Assembly (NCBI GenBank): GCA_900757025.1 | Contig: CAAEMG010000167.1 | Location: forward strand, 1-12,617 | Source of the DNA: Clostridia bacterium | GTDB taxonomy: Bacteria; Bacillota; Clostridia; Lachnospirales; Anaerotignaceae | Reading direction: 5' to 3' | DNA: 12,617 bases | In this document: positions 5,032-12,598 of the stretch, piece after piece | Numbering within the stretch: the stretch's first letter is position 1 | Layout: each line of letters begins with the position of its first letter | Position numbers and translations under genes: made by a program | Notes under the pieces: model-generated | The model's input: only the letters and a program-made list of their open reading frames with translations | The model's database searches: none | What the model was told of the DNA's origin: nothing

Positions 5032-7293
5032 ATGAAAAGAGTGTTTGATTTGCAGGAAATTATTGAACTTAAAGGCACAGTTGAAGATATAATATACCAA
5101 AACAGCGAAAACGGTTATTCGGTGTTTTCTTTTTCCTGCGATGACGACGAAATTGTATGTGTGGGAACTTTGCCTGATATACATAAAGGTGAAAATCTTA
5201 AAGTTCAGGGAAACTGGACACTTCATCCAACATACGGCAGACAGCTGCAAATTCAATATTACGAAAAAACTATTCCAACTACCACAGAGGGAATGATAAA
5301 ATATCTTTCTTCGGGCATGATAAGAGGAATAGGACCTAAAATGGCAAAGAAAATTGTAGACAAATTCGGAGAAGCCACATTTTATGTTATAGAGGAAAAG
5401 CCTGACCGTCTTGTGGAAATAAAAGGCATAACATACGACAAGGCACAGAAAATAAGCCACACTTTCAGAGAACAGCACGAGCTTAGGCGGGCAATGATTT
5501 TTTTGCAGAATTTTGGCATGACACCTGCCTATGCAATGAAAATATACAAAAAATATAAAGAAAGAACATTTGATATTGTTCAGAAAAATCCATATCGTCT
5601 TGCCGATGACATTACCGGAATAGGTTTCAGAATGGCAGACAAAATGGCCGCTGCGGCAGGGTTTGACGCAGAAAGCATATTCAGAATTAAAGCCGGCATA
5701 AAATATGTGCTTAACAATGCTGCGGCAGATGGACACGTTTACCTTCCACAGAGTGAGCTTATGGAAAAAACAGGTGCGCTTTTGGAAATTTCCCCAAATC
5801 TTATAGAAAACGGAATACTGGAGCTTCAACTTGAACACCAGATTTGGTATGAGGATTTAGAAGGAGTTCCTGTAGTTTATCTAAACATTTATTATTATGC
5901 CGAGGTTTATACGGCAAAGAAACTTTTAGAGCTTAACAGTGCATATGAGGAAGAAAATAACAGGAATTATTCGGCTATAATAGAAAAAACAGAAAGAAAA
6001 AACGGCATAGAGCTTGCATCTTTACAGAAAAAAGCAGTTGAAACGGCTCTTAAAAGCGGAGTGATGGTTATAACAGGTGGCCCCGGTACAGGAAAAACAA
6101 CCATAATAAACACCATAATAAGCATTATGGACAAGGAAGGAAAAGACTGCATTTTAGCTGCACCTACGGGAAGAGCCGCAAAAAGAATGGCCGAGGCAAC
6201 AGGGCATGACGCACAGACAATACACAGAATACTTGGCATAACGTATATAAACGATGATGCAAAAAAACAAAGTTTTGACAAGGACGAGGACGACCCTATT
6301 GAGGCTGACGTTATAATAATAGACGAAAGCTCTATGGTAGACATTCTTCTTATGAGCAGTCTTTTAAAAGCCATAAGAATAGGCACAAGGCTTATAATGG
6401 TTGGAGATGTTGACCAGCTTCCTTCAGTTGGGGCAGGAAATGTGCTTAAAGATATTATAGAAAGCGGAGTTATAAATGTTGTAAGGCTTACGGAAGTTTT
6501 CCGACAGGCAAGGGAAAGCGCCATAATTATGAATGCCCACAGAATAAATAACGGTGAAAGACCGGTTATAAACGAAAAAGAAAAAGACTTCTTTTTTGTA
6601 AAGCGAAACAACAACTTTGAAGCAGTAAGAACAATAAAAGAGCTTATAATGACAAGACTTCCGGCTTTTAACGGATGTGACCCATACACAGACATACAGG
6701 TGCTTACGCCTATGAGAAAAGGACAGCTTGGGGTTACGGAATTAAACAAAGAACTTCAGCAGGCACTTAATCCTGTGGAAAGAGGAAAAAAGGAAAAACT
6801 TTTCAGAAACACTATTTTTCGTGTTGGCGACAAGGTTATGCAGATAAAAAACAACTACAATATGGCTTGGAAAATATACGGAAGCGGCAGAAGAATAAAA
6901 GAAGAAGGGCTTGGAGTATTCAACGGCGACTGCGGAAGCATTGTTGATATAAACGACAATGACGAATACATTCTTGTTCTTTTTGACGACGGAAAATGGG
7001 TTCAATATGACTATATACAGCTTGACGAGCTGGAACTTTCATATGCCGTTACAATACACAAATCTCAGGGAAGCGAGTATCCAGTTGTAATAATTCCGCT
7101 TATAAGCGGACCGCCTATGCTTTTAAGCCGAAATCTTTTATATACGGCGGTTACAAGGGCAAAAAAACTTGCCGTAATAGTTGGTATACCGGAAACAATG
7201 TACAAAATGGTTGACAATGTAAGAGAAATTCAGAGATATTCAAGTTTGGAAAAAAAGCTTAGAAATCTCAATGAATTTATGTTTGGCATTTAG
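5032..7293 (+). CDS. recD2: RecD2-type ATP-dependent 5'-3' DNA helicase
   Basis: At 753 residues this matches the RecD2 length, found in bacteria as a stand-alone helicase not bound to RecBC. The N-terminal half (about 12-330) has an OB-like start, then helix-hairpin-helix-type segments (GMIRGIGPKMAKKIV near 95-109, ITGIGFRMADKMA near 194-206). The superfamily 1B motor follows: Q332, Walker A GGPGTGKT at 349-356, Walker B IIIDE at 428-432, GDVDQLPSVGAG at 458-469, TEVFRQA at 487-493, IHKSQGSEYP at 675-684 and YTAVTRAKK at 704-712. It unwinds DNA in repair and replication-fork maintenance. No good ribosome binding site precedes the ATG; GTG 5041 or TTG 5050 in the same frame are possible, and the family usually begins close to IELKGTVEDI (residue 10). 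It starts an operon with comF and the patatin gene. Confidence 0.95.
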   Translation: MKRVFDLQEIIELKGTVEDIIYQNSENGYSVFSFSCDDDEIVCVGTLPDIHKGENLKVQGNWTLHPTYGRQLQIQYYEKTIPTTTEGMIKYLSSGMIRGIGPKMAKKIVDKFGEATFYVIEEKPDRLVEIKGITYDKAQKISHTFREQHELRRAMIFLQNFGMTPAYAMKIYKKYKERTFDIVQKNPYRLADDITGIGFRMADKMAAAAGFDAESIFRIKAGIKYVLNNAAADGHVYLPQSELMEKTGALLEISPNLIENGILELQLEHQIWYEDLEGVPVVYLNIYYYAEVYTAKKLLELNSAYEEENNRNYSAIIEKTERKNGIELASLQKKAVETALKSGVMVITGGPGTGKTTIINTIISIMDKEGKDCILAAPTGRAAKRMAEATGHDAQTIHRILGITYINDDAKKQSFDKDEDDPIEADVIIIDESSMVDILLMSSLLKAIRIGTRLIMVGDVDQLPSVGAGNVLKDIIESGVINVVRLTEVFRQARESAIIMNAHRINNGERPVINEKEKDFFFVKRNNNFEAVRTIKELIMTRLPAFNGCDPYTDIQVLTPMRKGQLGVTELNKELQQALNPVERGKKEKLFRNTIFRVGDKVMQIKNNYNMAWKIYGSGRRIKEEGLGVFNGDCGSIVDINDNDEYILVLFDDGKWVQYDYIQLDELELSYAVTIHKSQGSEYPVVIIPLISGPPMLLSRNLLYTAVTRAKKLAVIVGIPETMYKMVDNVREIQRYSSLEKKLRNLNEFMFGI

Positions 7294-7301
7294 GTGTTAA
7301 T

Positions 7302-7997
7302 ATGCGTATTTTTGATTTGATTTTAGAACTGATTTATCCGAAAAGGTGTATTATATGCGGTGAAATTTTGGATTATGGAACAGAAGATGACATATGCGGA
7401 AATTGCACCGAAAGGGCGGAATATGCCACAGACATAGACTTTAAAAAAGCGGCAGAGGAAAATATGGGCGAAAAGCCATATTTTGACAACTGCAACAGTG
7501 TATTTTACTATGATTATGTTAAGTTTGCCGTTGAGCATTTTAAATTTAAGGGATACAAAAAAGACGCAGTTATTTTGGGAAGGATAATGTATGAATACGG
7601 CGTTGAGAACAATATATTTGATGATATAGATTTTATGGTTTCCGTTCCCATACACAAAAGCAGATACAGGAAAAGAGGATTTAACCATGCCTTTGAGCTG
7701 GCAAAGGAAATTGGAAAGCACAGCGGAATAAAAGCATATGACGATTATTTGAAAAGAGTTAAGAAAACAAAGCCGCAATATATGCTTAAAGTCGACGAAA
7801 GGCGTGAAAACATAAAAGATGCTTTTGAAATGGCAGAAAGCAAAAATGTAAAGGGAAGAAAAATTCTATTAATAGATGACATATTTACAACAGGCGGAAC
7901 TGTGAATGAATGTGCGGCGGTTTTGAAGAAAAACGGAGCTGAAAAAGTTGATGTTTTTACACTTTCGGTTTCGGCATTAAACAGAAAGGAAGAATGA
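7302..7997 (+). CDS. comF: ComF-family amidophosphoribosyltransferase-like protein
   Basis: This 231-residue protein has an N-terminal zinc-binding pair CIIC (16-19) and CGNC (32-35), then a type I phosphoribosyltransferase fold. It carries RGFNHA (125-130) and the PRPP loop ILLIDDIFTTGGT (188-200), with the two acidic residues D192-D193. In competent bacteria ComF helps bring single-stranded DNA into the cytoplasm; in many others its role is not settled. It begins 8 bases after the recD2 stop, with TAGGTG as a weak site, so it is co-transcribed and probably coupled. Pairing with a helicase suits a role in DNA uptake or repair. All key residues are present. Confidence 0.92.
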   Translation: MRIFDLILELIYPKRCIICGEILDYGTEDDICGNCTERAEYATDIDFKKAAEENMGEKPYFDNCNSVFYYDYVKFAVEHFKFKGYKKDAVILGRIMYEYGVENNIFDDIDFMVSVPIHKSRYRKRGFNHAFELAKEIGKHSGIKAYDDYLKRVKKTKPQYMLKVDERRENIKDAFEMAESKNVKGRKILLIDDIFTTGGTVNECAAVLKKNGAEKVDVFTLSVSALNRKEE

Positions 7998-8000
7998 CAA

Positions 8001-8852
8001 ATGATGTATGACAGCGGTTTAATATTGGAAGGCGGAGGAATGAGAGGAGTTTTTACGGCAGGGGTTTTAGACTTCTTTCTTGAAAAAAATATTGATTTTT
8101 CAAACTGTTACGGGGTTTCGGCAGGTGCATGCCACTGTTGCAGTTATCTTTCAAAACAGCCGGGAAGAGCATTTAGGGTAAATGTGGATTATCTTGACAA
8201 CAAAAACTATGCATCGGTGTACAGCCTTATAAAAACAGGAGATTTTTTCGGAGTTAAGTTTGTATATGACGAAATTCCAAAAAAGCTTGATAAATTTGAC
8301 TATGAAACATTTAGCAAGTATGAAGGAAAATTTTATTGCGGAGCAACAAACTGCATAACAGGAGAGGCTGAATATTTTCAGCTTAAAGACCTTAAAAAAG
8401 ATATGCTTAAACTTGTTGCGTCAAGTTCTTTGCCTCTGCTTTCAAGGTTTATAAGAATAGGCGGAATACCATATCTTGACGGCGGAATTTCAGACTCCGT
8501 TCCTATAGCAAAATCGGAAGAAGACGGAAATGTTAAAAATGTAATTGTTCTTACAAGAAACGAAGGATACAGAAAAGAGCCGAACAAGCTTATAGGGCTT
8601 ATGAAAATGAAGTATAAAAAATATCCTGCAATTATAGAAGCTATGAAAAACAGGCATGAAATGTACAACAAAGAAATGGAATACATTGAGCAGGAAGAAA
8701 AAGAAGGCAGAATATTTGTTATAAGGCCTTCAAAGCCTATAACAATAGGAAGGCTTGAAAAAGACAGGGAGAAACTGACGGCTCTTTACAACGAGGGCGT
8801 TAAAGATGCCGAAAACTGTTATGAGGCACTTATGGAGTATTTGGAAAAATAG
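8001..8852 (+). CDS. Patatin-like phospholipase family protein
   Basis: This 283-residue protein has all patatin landmarks. The oxyanion loop is GGGMRG at 11-16, the nucleophile elbow GVSAG gives Ser40, and the catalytic Asp160 lies in DGGISDSVP (160-168). Patatins use a Ser-Asp pair to hydrolyse acyl esters of lipids. The arrangement and length resemble the bacterial YjjU-type group, whose members are presumed lipid hydrolases. There is no signal peptide, so it is cytoplasmic or peripheral. It starts three bases after comF with AGGAAG at 7988-7993; ATG 8004 is an equally possible start. Its place behind recD2 and comF suggests co-transcription, not a shared pathway. Confidence 0.9.
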   Translation: MMYDSGLILEGGGMRGVFTAGVLDFFLEKNIDFSNCYGVSAGACHCCSYLSKQPGRAFRVNVDYLDNKNYASVYSLIKTGDFFGVKFVYDEIPKKLDKFDYETFSKYEGKFYCGATNCITGEAEYFQLKDLKKDMLKLVASSSLPLLSRFIRIGGIPYLDGGISDSVPIAKSEEDGNVKNVIVLTRNEGYRKEPNKLIGLMKMKYKKYPAIIEAMKNRHEMYNKEMEYIEQEEKEGRIFVIRPSKPITIGRLEKDREKLTALYNEGVKDAENCYEALMEYLEK

Positions 8853-8978
8853 GTTAGGCAAAGAGATGGATTTATTCTGCAATGAGAACCGGTTAGGGTG
8901 AGTGCAGAACATTTCACACAGTGAATGTTGAGGCACATAATGGCAAAATAACTAAAGTTTTTCAATTACATTATGTCT
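8853..8978. repeat. Putative structured intergenic repeat, copy B
   Basis: It starts at the phospholipase stop. GTTAGGCAAAGAGATG is followed by hairpin 1 (TTCTGCA 8875-8881 with TGCAGAA 8903-8909, enclosing AACCGGTT at 8887-8894) and hairpin 2 (AACATTTCAC 8908-8917 with GTGAATGTT 8921-8929, one bulged T), then ATTATGTCT at 8970-8978. CAAAGAGATG to ATTATGTCT is 111 bases here and 104 in copy A. The hairpin arms share bases 8908-8909, so they compete slightly. The two copies share end sequences and fold order, but not the stem sequences. Confidence 0.4.
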
Positions 8979-9007
8979 ATTGGAATAAAAAATAAGGTTA
9001 GATGTAT

Positions 9008-9047
9008 GGCGGCATATAAAATACAAAATATGCCGCCTTGCTTTTTA
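9008..9047 (+). terminator. Rho-independent terminator of the recD2 operon
   Basis: A perfect 10-bp stem, GGCGGCATAT (9008-9017) with ATATGCCGCC (9028-9037), is followed by TTGCTTTTT. The tail overlaps the -35 of the next promoter. Confidence 0.88.
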
Positions 9048-9066
9048 TTTAAGGGAATTATATAAT
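9038..9066 (+). promoter_or_regulatory. Promoter of the dehydratase operon
   Basis: TTGCTT at 9038-9043 and a perfect TATAAT at 9061-9066 are 17 bases apart. Transcription would start near 9073. This puts ATG 9081 about 8 bases into the message and the AAGGCAGGG site at 9087-9095, which supports ATG 9102 as the real start. The -35 uses bases of the preceding terminator tail. Confidence 0.6.
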
Positions 9067-9101
9067 ATTGCATAGAATTTATGAACAAGGCAGGGCGAAA
9101 A

Positions 9102-10289
9102 ATGACATCGAAAGAAATGCTTAAATTTTACAGCGACAATCTTTTTGAAGAGGCTATGGAAAAGAAGAAAAAAGGCGGGCTTATTTGCTGGTCTTCTTCG
9201 GTTATGTGCGGAGAATTTTTTGAGGCAATGGACATAAGCGTTATATATCCCGAAAACCATGCCGCAATAATAGGAGCAAAGCATTATTCGACAAAATTTT
9301 TGGAATACGCCGAAAAAATGGGTTATGACAGCGGCATTTGCAGCTATGCAAAGATAAACATTGCATACACAAATATGCTTATAAACGACAGAGAAAACAA
9401 AATTTTAAAGGAATGTCCAGCACCTGTTATACCGCTTCCGGATGTTATAGCCGTATGCAACAACATTTGCAGTCTTCTTATAAAATGGTATGAAAATCTT
9501 GCAAAGATGCTTAATGTGCCTTTTGTGCTTGTTGATGTTCCGTATATACATGACGGAGAAATAAGCAACAGCGAAGTAAAATACATTTTAGGGCAGTTTG
9601 AAAATATAAAGAAAACACTTGAAAAGCTTACAGGAAAAGCATTTAACGAAGAAAAACTTTCTGAGCTGATTAAGCAGAGAGAGCTTTCGGCAAGGGCATG
9701 GGGAAACGTAATGAAAATTGCCGAAAAGAAAAATTCGCCTTTAAACGGTTTTGATTTATTTAACTATATGTCTTTAGCCGTATGTGCATCATACAAAAAA
9801 GAGGCACAGGAAGTTTTTGAGGCATTTTACAAAGAGCTTGAGGAGAAAAAAGAAGGAAACGGAGAAAACGGCGTTTTTTGGGAAGGAATAGCCTGCTGGC
9901 CATATCTTTCCATGACATACAAAACACTTAAAAACAATGGTTTTAAAATAACGGCATCAACTTACCCTGAAATGTGGAATTTAAAATATTCTTCTTTAGA
10001 GGAAATGGCAAAGGCATATGCCCAAGTTTACACAAACACAAGCCTTGAAAACAAAATAAAACTTATAAGCAAAATGGGCGAGGAAAGAAACTGCGAGGCG
10101 TATGTTTATCACAGAAACAAAAGCTGCAAGCTGATGAGTTTTATGATTAAAGAAACTGCTGAAGGCGTAAAAAAAATTACAGGCAAGCCATACATTATAT
10201 TTGACGGAGACCAGACAGATCCCGGAAATTTCAGCAGGGGACAGTTTGAAACAAAAATACAGGCACTTTCGGAAATGACAGAGGAATAA
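9102..10289 (+). CDS. 2-hydroxyacyl-CoA dehydratase, alpha-type subunit
   Basis: This 395-residue protein belongs to the HgdA/LcdA/FldB/HadB branch of the 2-hydroxyacyl-CoA dehydratase family. The heterodimer removes water from (R)-2-hydroxyacyl-CoA by a ketyl-radical mechanism after one-electron injection by an activator ATPase. Family blocks seen are SVMCGEFFEAM (near 33-43), GICSYAK with Cys80, NNIC with Cys123 before KWYENLAK, and RNKSCK with Cys342. These three cysteines align with the cluster ligands of HadB as I recall them, so a [4Fe-4S] centre is expected. I start at ATG 9102 because of AAGGCAGGG upstream; the in-frame ATG 9081 would add seven residues. The next gene is the second subunit. 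Known pathways ferment lactate, glutamate, leucine or aromatic amino acids; which substrate applies here cannot be told. Confidence 0.88.
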   Translation: MTSKEMLKFYSDNLFEEAMEKKKKGGLICWSSSVMCGEFFEAMDISVIYPENHAAIIGAKHYSTKFLEYAEKMGYDSGICSYAKINIAYTNMLINDRENKILKECPAPVIPLPDVIAVCNNICSLLIKWYENLAKMLNVPFVLVDVPYIHDGEISNSEVKYILGQFENIKKTLEKLTGKAFNEEKLSELIKQRELSARAWGNVMKIAEKKNSPLNGFDLFNYMSLAVCASYKKEAQEVFEAFYKELEEKKEGNGENGVFWEGIACWPYLSMTYKTLKNNGFKITASTYPEMWNLKYSSLEEMAKAYAQVYTNTSLENKIKLISKMGEERNCEAYVYHRNKSCKLMSFMIKETAEGVKKITGKPYIIFDGDQTDPGNFSRGQFETKIQALSEMTEE

Positions 10290-10294
10290 TTTTT

Positions 10295-11407
10295 ATGGAA
10301 GAAATAAACATATTATTGGAAAAATTTAAAAAAACTGCCGAAAATCCAAAACAAGCCGCAGAAAACATAATAAAAAACGGTAAAAAAATATGCGGTATAA
10401 TGCCTGCATATGTTCCGGAGGAAATTGCTTATGCGGCAGGATACATTCCCATGGGAATATGGGGAGGAGAAAGAGAAGTAAAAAACGCAGGAGCTTTTTT
10501 ACCGCCTTTTTCATGCAGCATAATGCTTTCCGTAATGGAAGGCGTATTAAAAGGTGTATACGAAAAATGCGATTTTATTATGGTTTCTTCTCTTTGCGAC
10601 ACATTGAAATGTATGGGGCAGAAAATGCGTTCATTTAACAAGATAATACAAATTGCACCGCCGCACAACAGGAATATATACGGCGCAGAAGAATATCTGC
10701 TTGAAGAATACACAAAAGCAAAGGAAAAAACAGAAGAAATAAGCGGCAAAAAAATATCCGAAAAAGATTTAAAAAACGCAATAGACATTTACAACGAAAA
10801 TTATGAGGCTTTGAGGAATTTTTCAAAAATTGCATCGGAGCATTTAGACATAATAACGCCGACTGTAAGGCACAGCATATTTAAAGCCGGATTTTTCAGC
10901 GACAGAAAAGAACATACGGCAGATGTGAAAAAACTTTGCAGTTTACTGGAAAAAAGAGAAAAATACACAGGCGGAAAAAGAATAATGCTTACGGGAATAA
11001 TTGCCGACGACGACAGAATTTTAAAAAGGTTTGAGGAATATGGTTTTGTTGTGGCAGAAGATGAGCTTTTAAACGAAAGCAGATTTGCCGAGCAGAAAAT
11101 ACCGGAAAACGCAGAGCTGTTAAGAGCTTTAGTTTTAAAATGGCTTAAAACAGAAAACTGTTCTCTTGCATATGACCCGAAAAAAAGCAGAATTGAAAAC
11201 ATAGCACGAAAAGCAAAAAACTGCCATGCTGTTATACACTGTTTTATGCCATTTTGCGATGTAGAGGCATTTGACGAACCGTTTTTAACGGAAAGGCTGA
11301 AGGAAGAGAAAATACCACACATAAAACTGGACTTTGGCAGACAGGACATAAATTTGGCAAGGGCAGAAACAAAACTTGAAGCATTAAGCGAAATGCTTGA
11401 AGAATAA
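10295..11407 (+). CDS. 2-hydroxyacyl-CoA dehydratase, beta-type subunit
   Basis: This 370-residue partner of the preceding gene is in the HgdB/LcdB/FldC/HadC branch. Visible blocks are GIMPAYVPEEIAYAAGYIPMG (34-54), CS at 74-75, SSLCDT with Cys101, GIIADDDRIL (234-243) followed by DELLNESR, and FMPFCD with Cys321. Cys74, Cys101 and Cys321 are candidates for its own iron-sulfur cluster. The C-terminus (AETKLEALSEMLEE) mirrors that of the alpha subunit (FETKIQALSEMTEE), as expected for two homologous subunits. It starts five bases after the alpha stop, with GAGGAA at 10281-10286 inside the alpha end, so translation is coupled. No activator (HgdC-type, recognisable by a GIDxGSTxxK start) is in the window. 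Confidence 0.88.
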   Translation: MEEINILLEKFKKTAENPKQAAENIIKNGKKICGIMPAYVPEEIAYAAGYIPMGIWGGEREVKNAGAFLPPFSCSIMLSVMEGVLKGVYEKCDFIMVSSLCDTLKCMGQKMRSFNKIIQIAPPHNRNIYGAEEYLLEEYTKAKEKTEEISGKKISEKDLKNAIDIYNENYEALRNFSKIASEHLDIITPTVRHSIFKAGFFSDRKEHTADVKKLCSLLEKREKYTGGKRIMLTGIIADDDRILKRFEEYGFVVAEDELLNESRFAEQKIPENAELLRALVLKWLKTENCSLAYDPKKSRIENIARKAKNCHAVIHCFMPFCDVEAFDEPFLTERLKEEKIPHIKLDFGRQDINLARAETKLEALSEMLEE

Positions 11408-11423
11408 TAAAGGAGGAAATGAC

Positions 11424-12209
11424 ATGGAATTTGATTTTAGCGGAAAGGTTGCGGCAATAACAGGCGGATACACAGGAATGGGATTTGCGGCGGCACAGAC
11501 ACTTGGAAGATACGGTGCTAAAATTGCCATATGTGCAAGAAATGAAAAGAAAGTTCAGGAAGCTGTTGAAAAGCTTAAAGCAGAAGGAATAGAGGCAATA
11601 GGCTGCAAATGTGACGTAAGCATTTCAAAAGAACTTTTTGAGTTTGCAGACAAGACAGAAGAGGCTTTCGGAAAGATAGACATATGGATAAGCAATGCCG
11701 GATATATGCCTTTTGCATTAAACAAAGATGTTGATGACGAGCTTTGGGACAAAATTATAAACACAAACCTTAAATCTGTTTATAACGGAGGAAAAATTGC
11801 ATATGAAAAAATGCGTAAAAACGGCGGTGTACTTATAAACGCATCATCATTTGCATCGGTTATACCTTCGGTAGGATACGGAGCATATGCGGCGGCAAAG
11901 GCAGGCGTAACAAGCCTTACGAGAACACTTGCGGCTGAGCTTGCACCATATAACATAAGGGTTGTGGGTTACATACCAGGGGTTATAGACACGAACCTTA
12001 CGAAAGAAAACCTGAGAGTAAACGGCGAAAAGCTTTACGAGCCGCTTGCAATAAGAAGATTTGGTCAGCCGGAAGATGTTGCCGGAACAATAGCTTTTTT
12101 GGCAAGCGAGGCGGCAAGCTACATTACAGGATGCTGCATTGAGGTTACAGGAGGAAAATATTCAGTACAGAACCCTATGAAGGCATATGAATTTGCCAAA
12201 GAAAATTAA
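11424..12209 (+). CDS. Short-chain dehydrogenase/reductase (classical SDR)
   Basis: This 261-residue protein is a complete classical SDR. TGGYTGMG at 13-20 is the nucleotide loop and NAG is at 91-93. The catalytic tetrad is Asn115, Ser142, Tyr155 and Lys159 (YAAAK). The second strand ends in CARNEKK without an acidic residue and with Arg39, which in this family favours NADP(H) over NAD(H). The Rossmann core should reduce a keto group or oxidise a hydroxyl. It lies 16 bases after the dehydratase beta gene, with AGGAGG at 11411-11416, and is the last gene of that operon, so it may act on the hydroxy- or oxo-acyl substrate or product. An in-frame TTG at 11397 lies before the ribosome binding site and is not used. 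FabG-like or hydroxyacid/steroid dehydrogenase roles remain possible. Confidence 0.92.
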   Translation: MEFDFSGKVAAITGGYTGMGFAAAQTLGRYGAKIAICARNEKKVQEAVEKLKAEGIEAIGCKCDVSISKELFEFADKTEEAFGKIDIWISNAGYMPFALNKDVDDELWDKIINTNLKSVYNGGKIAYEKMRKNGGVLINASSFASVIPSVGYGAYAAAKAGVTSLTRTLAAELAPYNIRVVGYIPGVIDTNLTKENLRVNGEKLYEPLAIRRFGQPEDVAGTIAFLASEAASYITGCCIEVTGGKYSVQNPMKAYEFAKEN

Positions 12210-12226
12210 AAATTAATTGGATTTAG

Positions 12227-12281
12227 AAAAAGCGTATTTGAACAACAGGTCTTGGGGCTTGGGTTTGGATACGCTTTTTTT
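12227..12281 (+). terminator. Rho-independent terminator of the dehydratase operon
   Basis: AGCGTAT (12231-12237) pairs with ATACGCT (12269-12275). The upstream A run and the downstream T run (to 12281) extend the stem to about 11 bp. The loop of 31 bases is long. It sits 17 bases after the SDR stop and closes the operon. Confidence 0.78.
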
Positions 12282-12540
12282 ATTGGAAAAATATAATGAC
12301 TTTTTCAGACAATAAAGGATAAGAACGCAGAGAAGAAAAATTTTAATGTGAATATAAATAGGTATTTGTCGAGAAATGATGAAAAAACTGAAAAAAATAA
12401 GGAAAAAATTGTTTGTTTTTAATGGTTTAAATATGTAATTAATTAACGTGAACGCAAAATATTTTATGTGCAAGATAAGTGAAAATGTTGTTGAATTAGA
12501 TAATAAAATGTGTATTTAAAATGAAAAACCATGATATGTG
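12282..12540. other. AT-rich spacer, no gene seen
   Basis: I find only short frames without ribosome binding sites here, on both strands. No RNA gene, repeat or transposon remnant is evident. Confidence 0.45.
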
Positions 12541-12568
12541 TTGACAATGTATTTAATATTATGATAAT
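12541..12568 (+). promoter_or_regulatory. Consensus-like promoter of the next gene
   Basis: A perfect TTGACA at 12541-12546 is followed after 16 bases by GATAAT at 12563-12568. Transcription would begin near 12575, leaving a leader of about 24 bases with GAAAGGTGG at 12581-12589. Confidence 0.7.
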
Positions 12569-12598
12569 TTAGCCTTATCAGAAAGGTGGCTGAAAAGG

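Noticed and set aside
5026..5838. Long open frame (270 codons) antisense to recD2
   Set aside because: It lies wholly opposite a gene with all helicase motifs, has no ribosome binding site, and its translation is a Phe/Cys/His-rich mirror of AT-rich coding sequence.
5967..6749. Long open frame (260 codons) antisense to the RecD2 motor domain
   Set aside because: It is a shadow frame: Ser/Ile/Phe-rich with no recognisable domain, opposite the Walker motifs of a conserved gene.
10390..10638. Alternative plus-strand frame within the dehydratase beta gene
   Set aside because: It overlaps the beta subunit coding sequence completely and carries no family motif.
10801..11349. Open frame antisense to the dehydratase beta gene
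   Set aside because: Same reason: low-complexity Ser/Phe-rich translation, no start signal, opposite a well-conserved gene.
11397..11423. Earlier TTG start for the short-chain dehydrogenase
   Set aside because: The AGGAGG site at 11411-11416 lies downstream of it and correctly spaced for ATG 11424.
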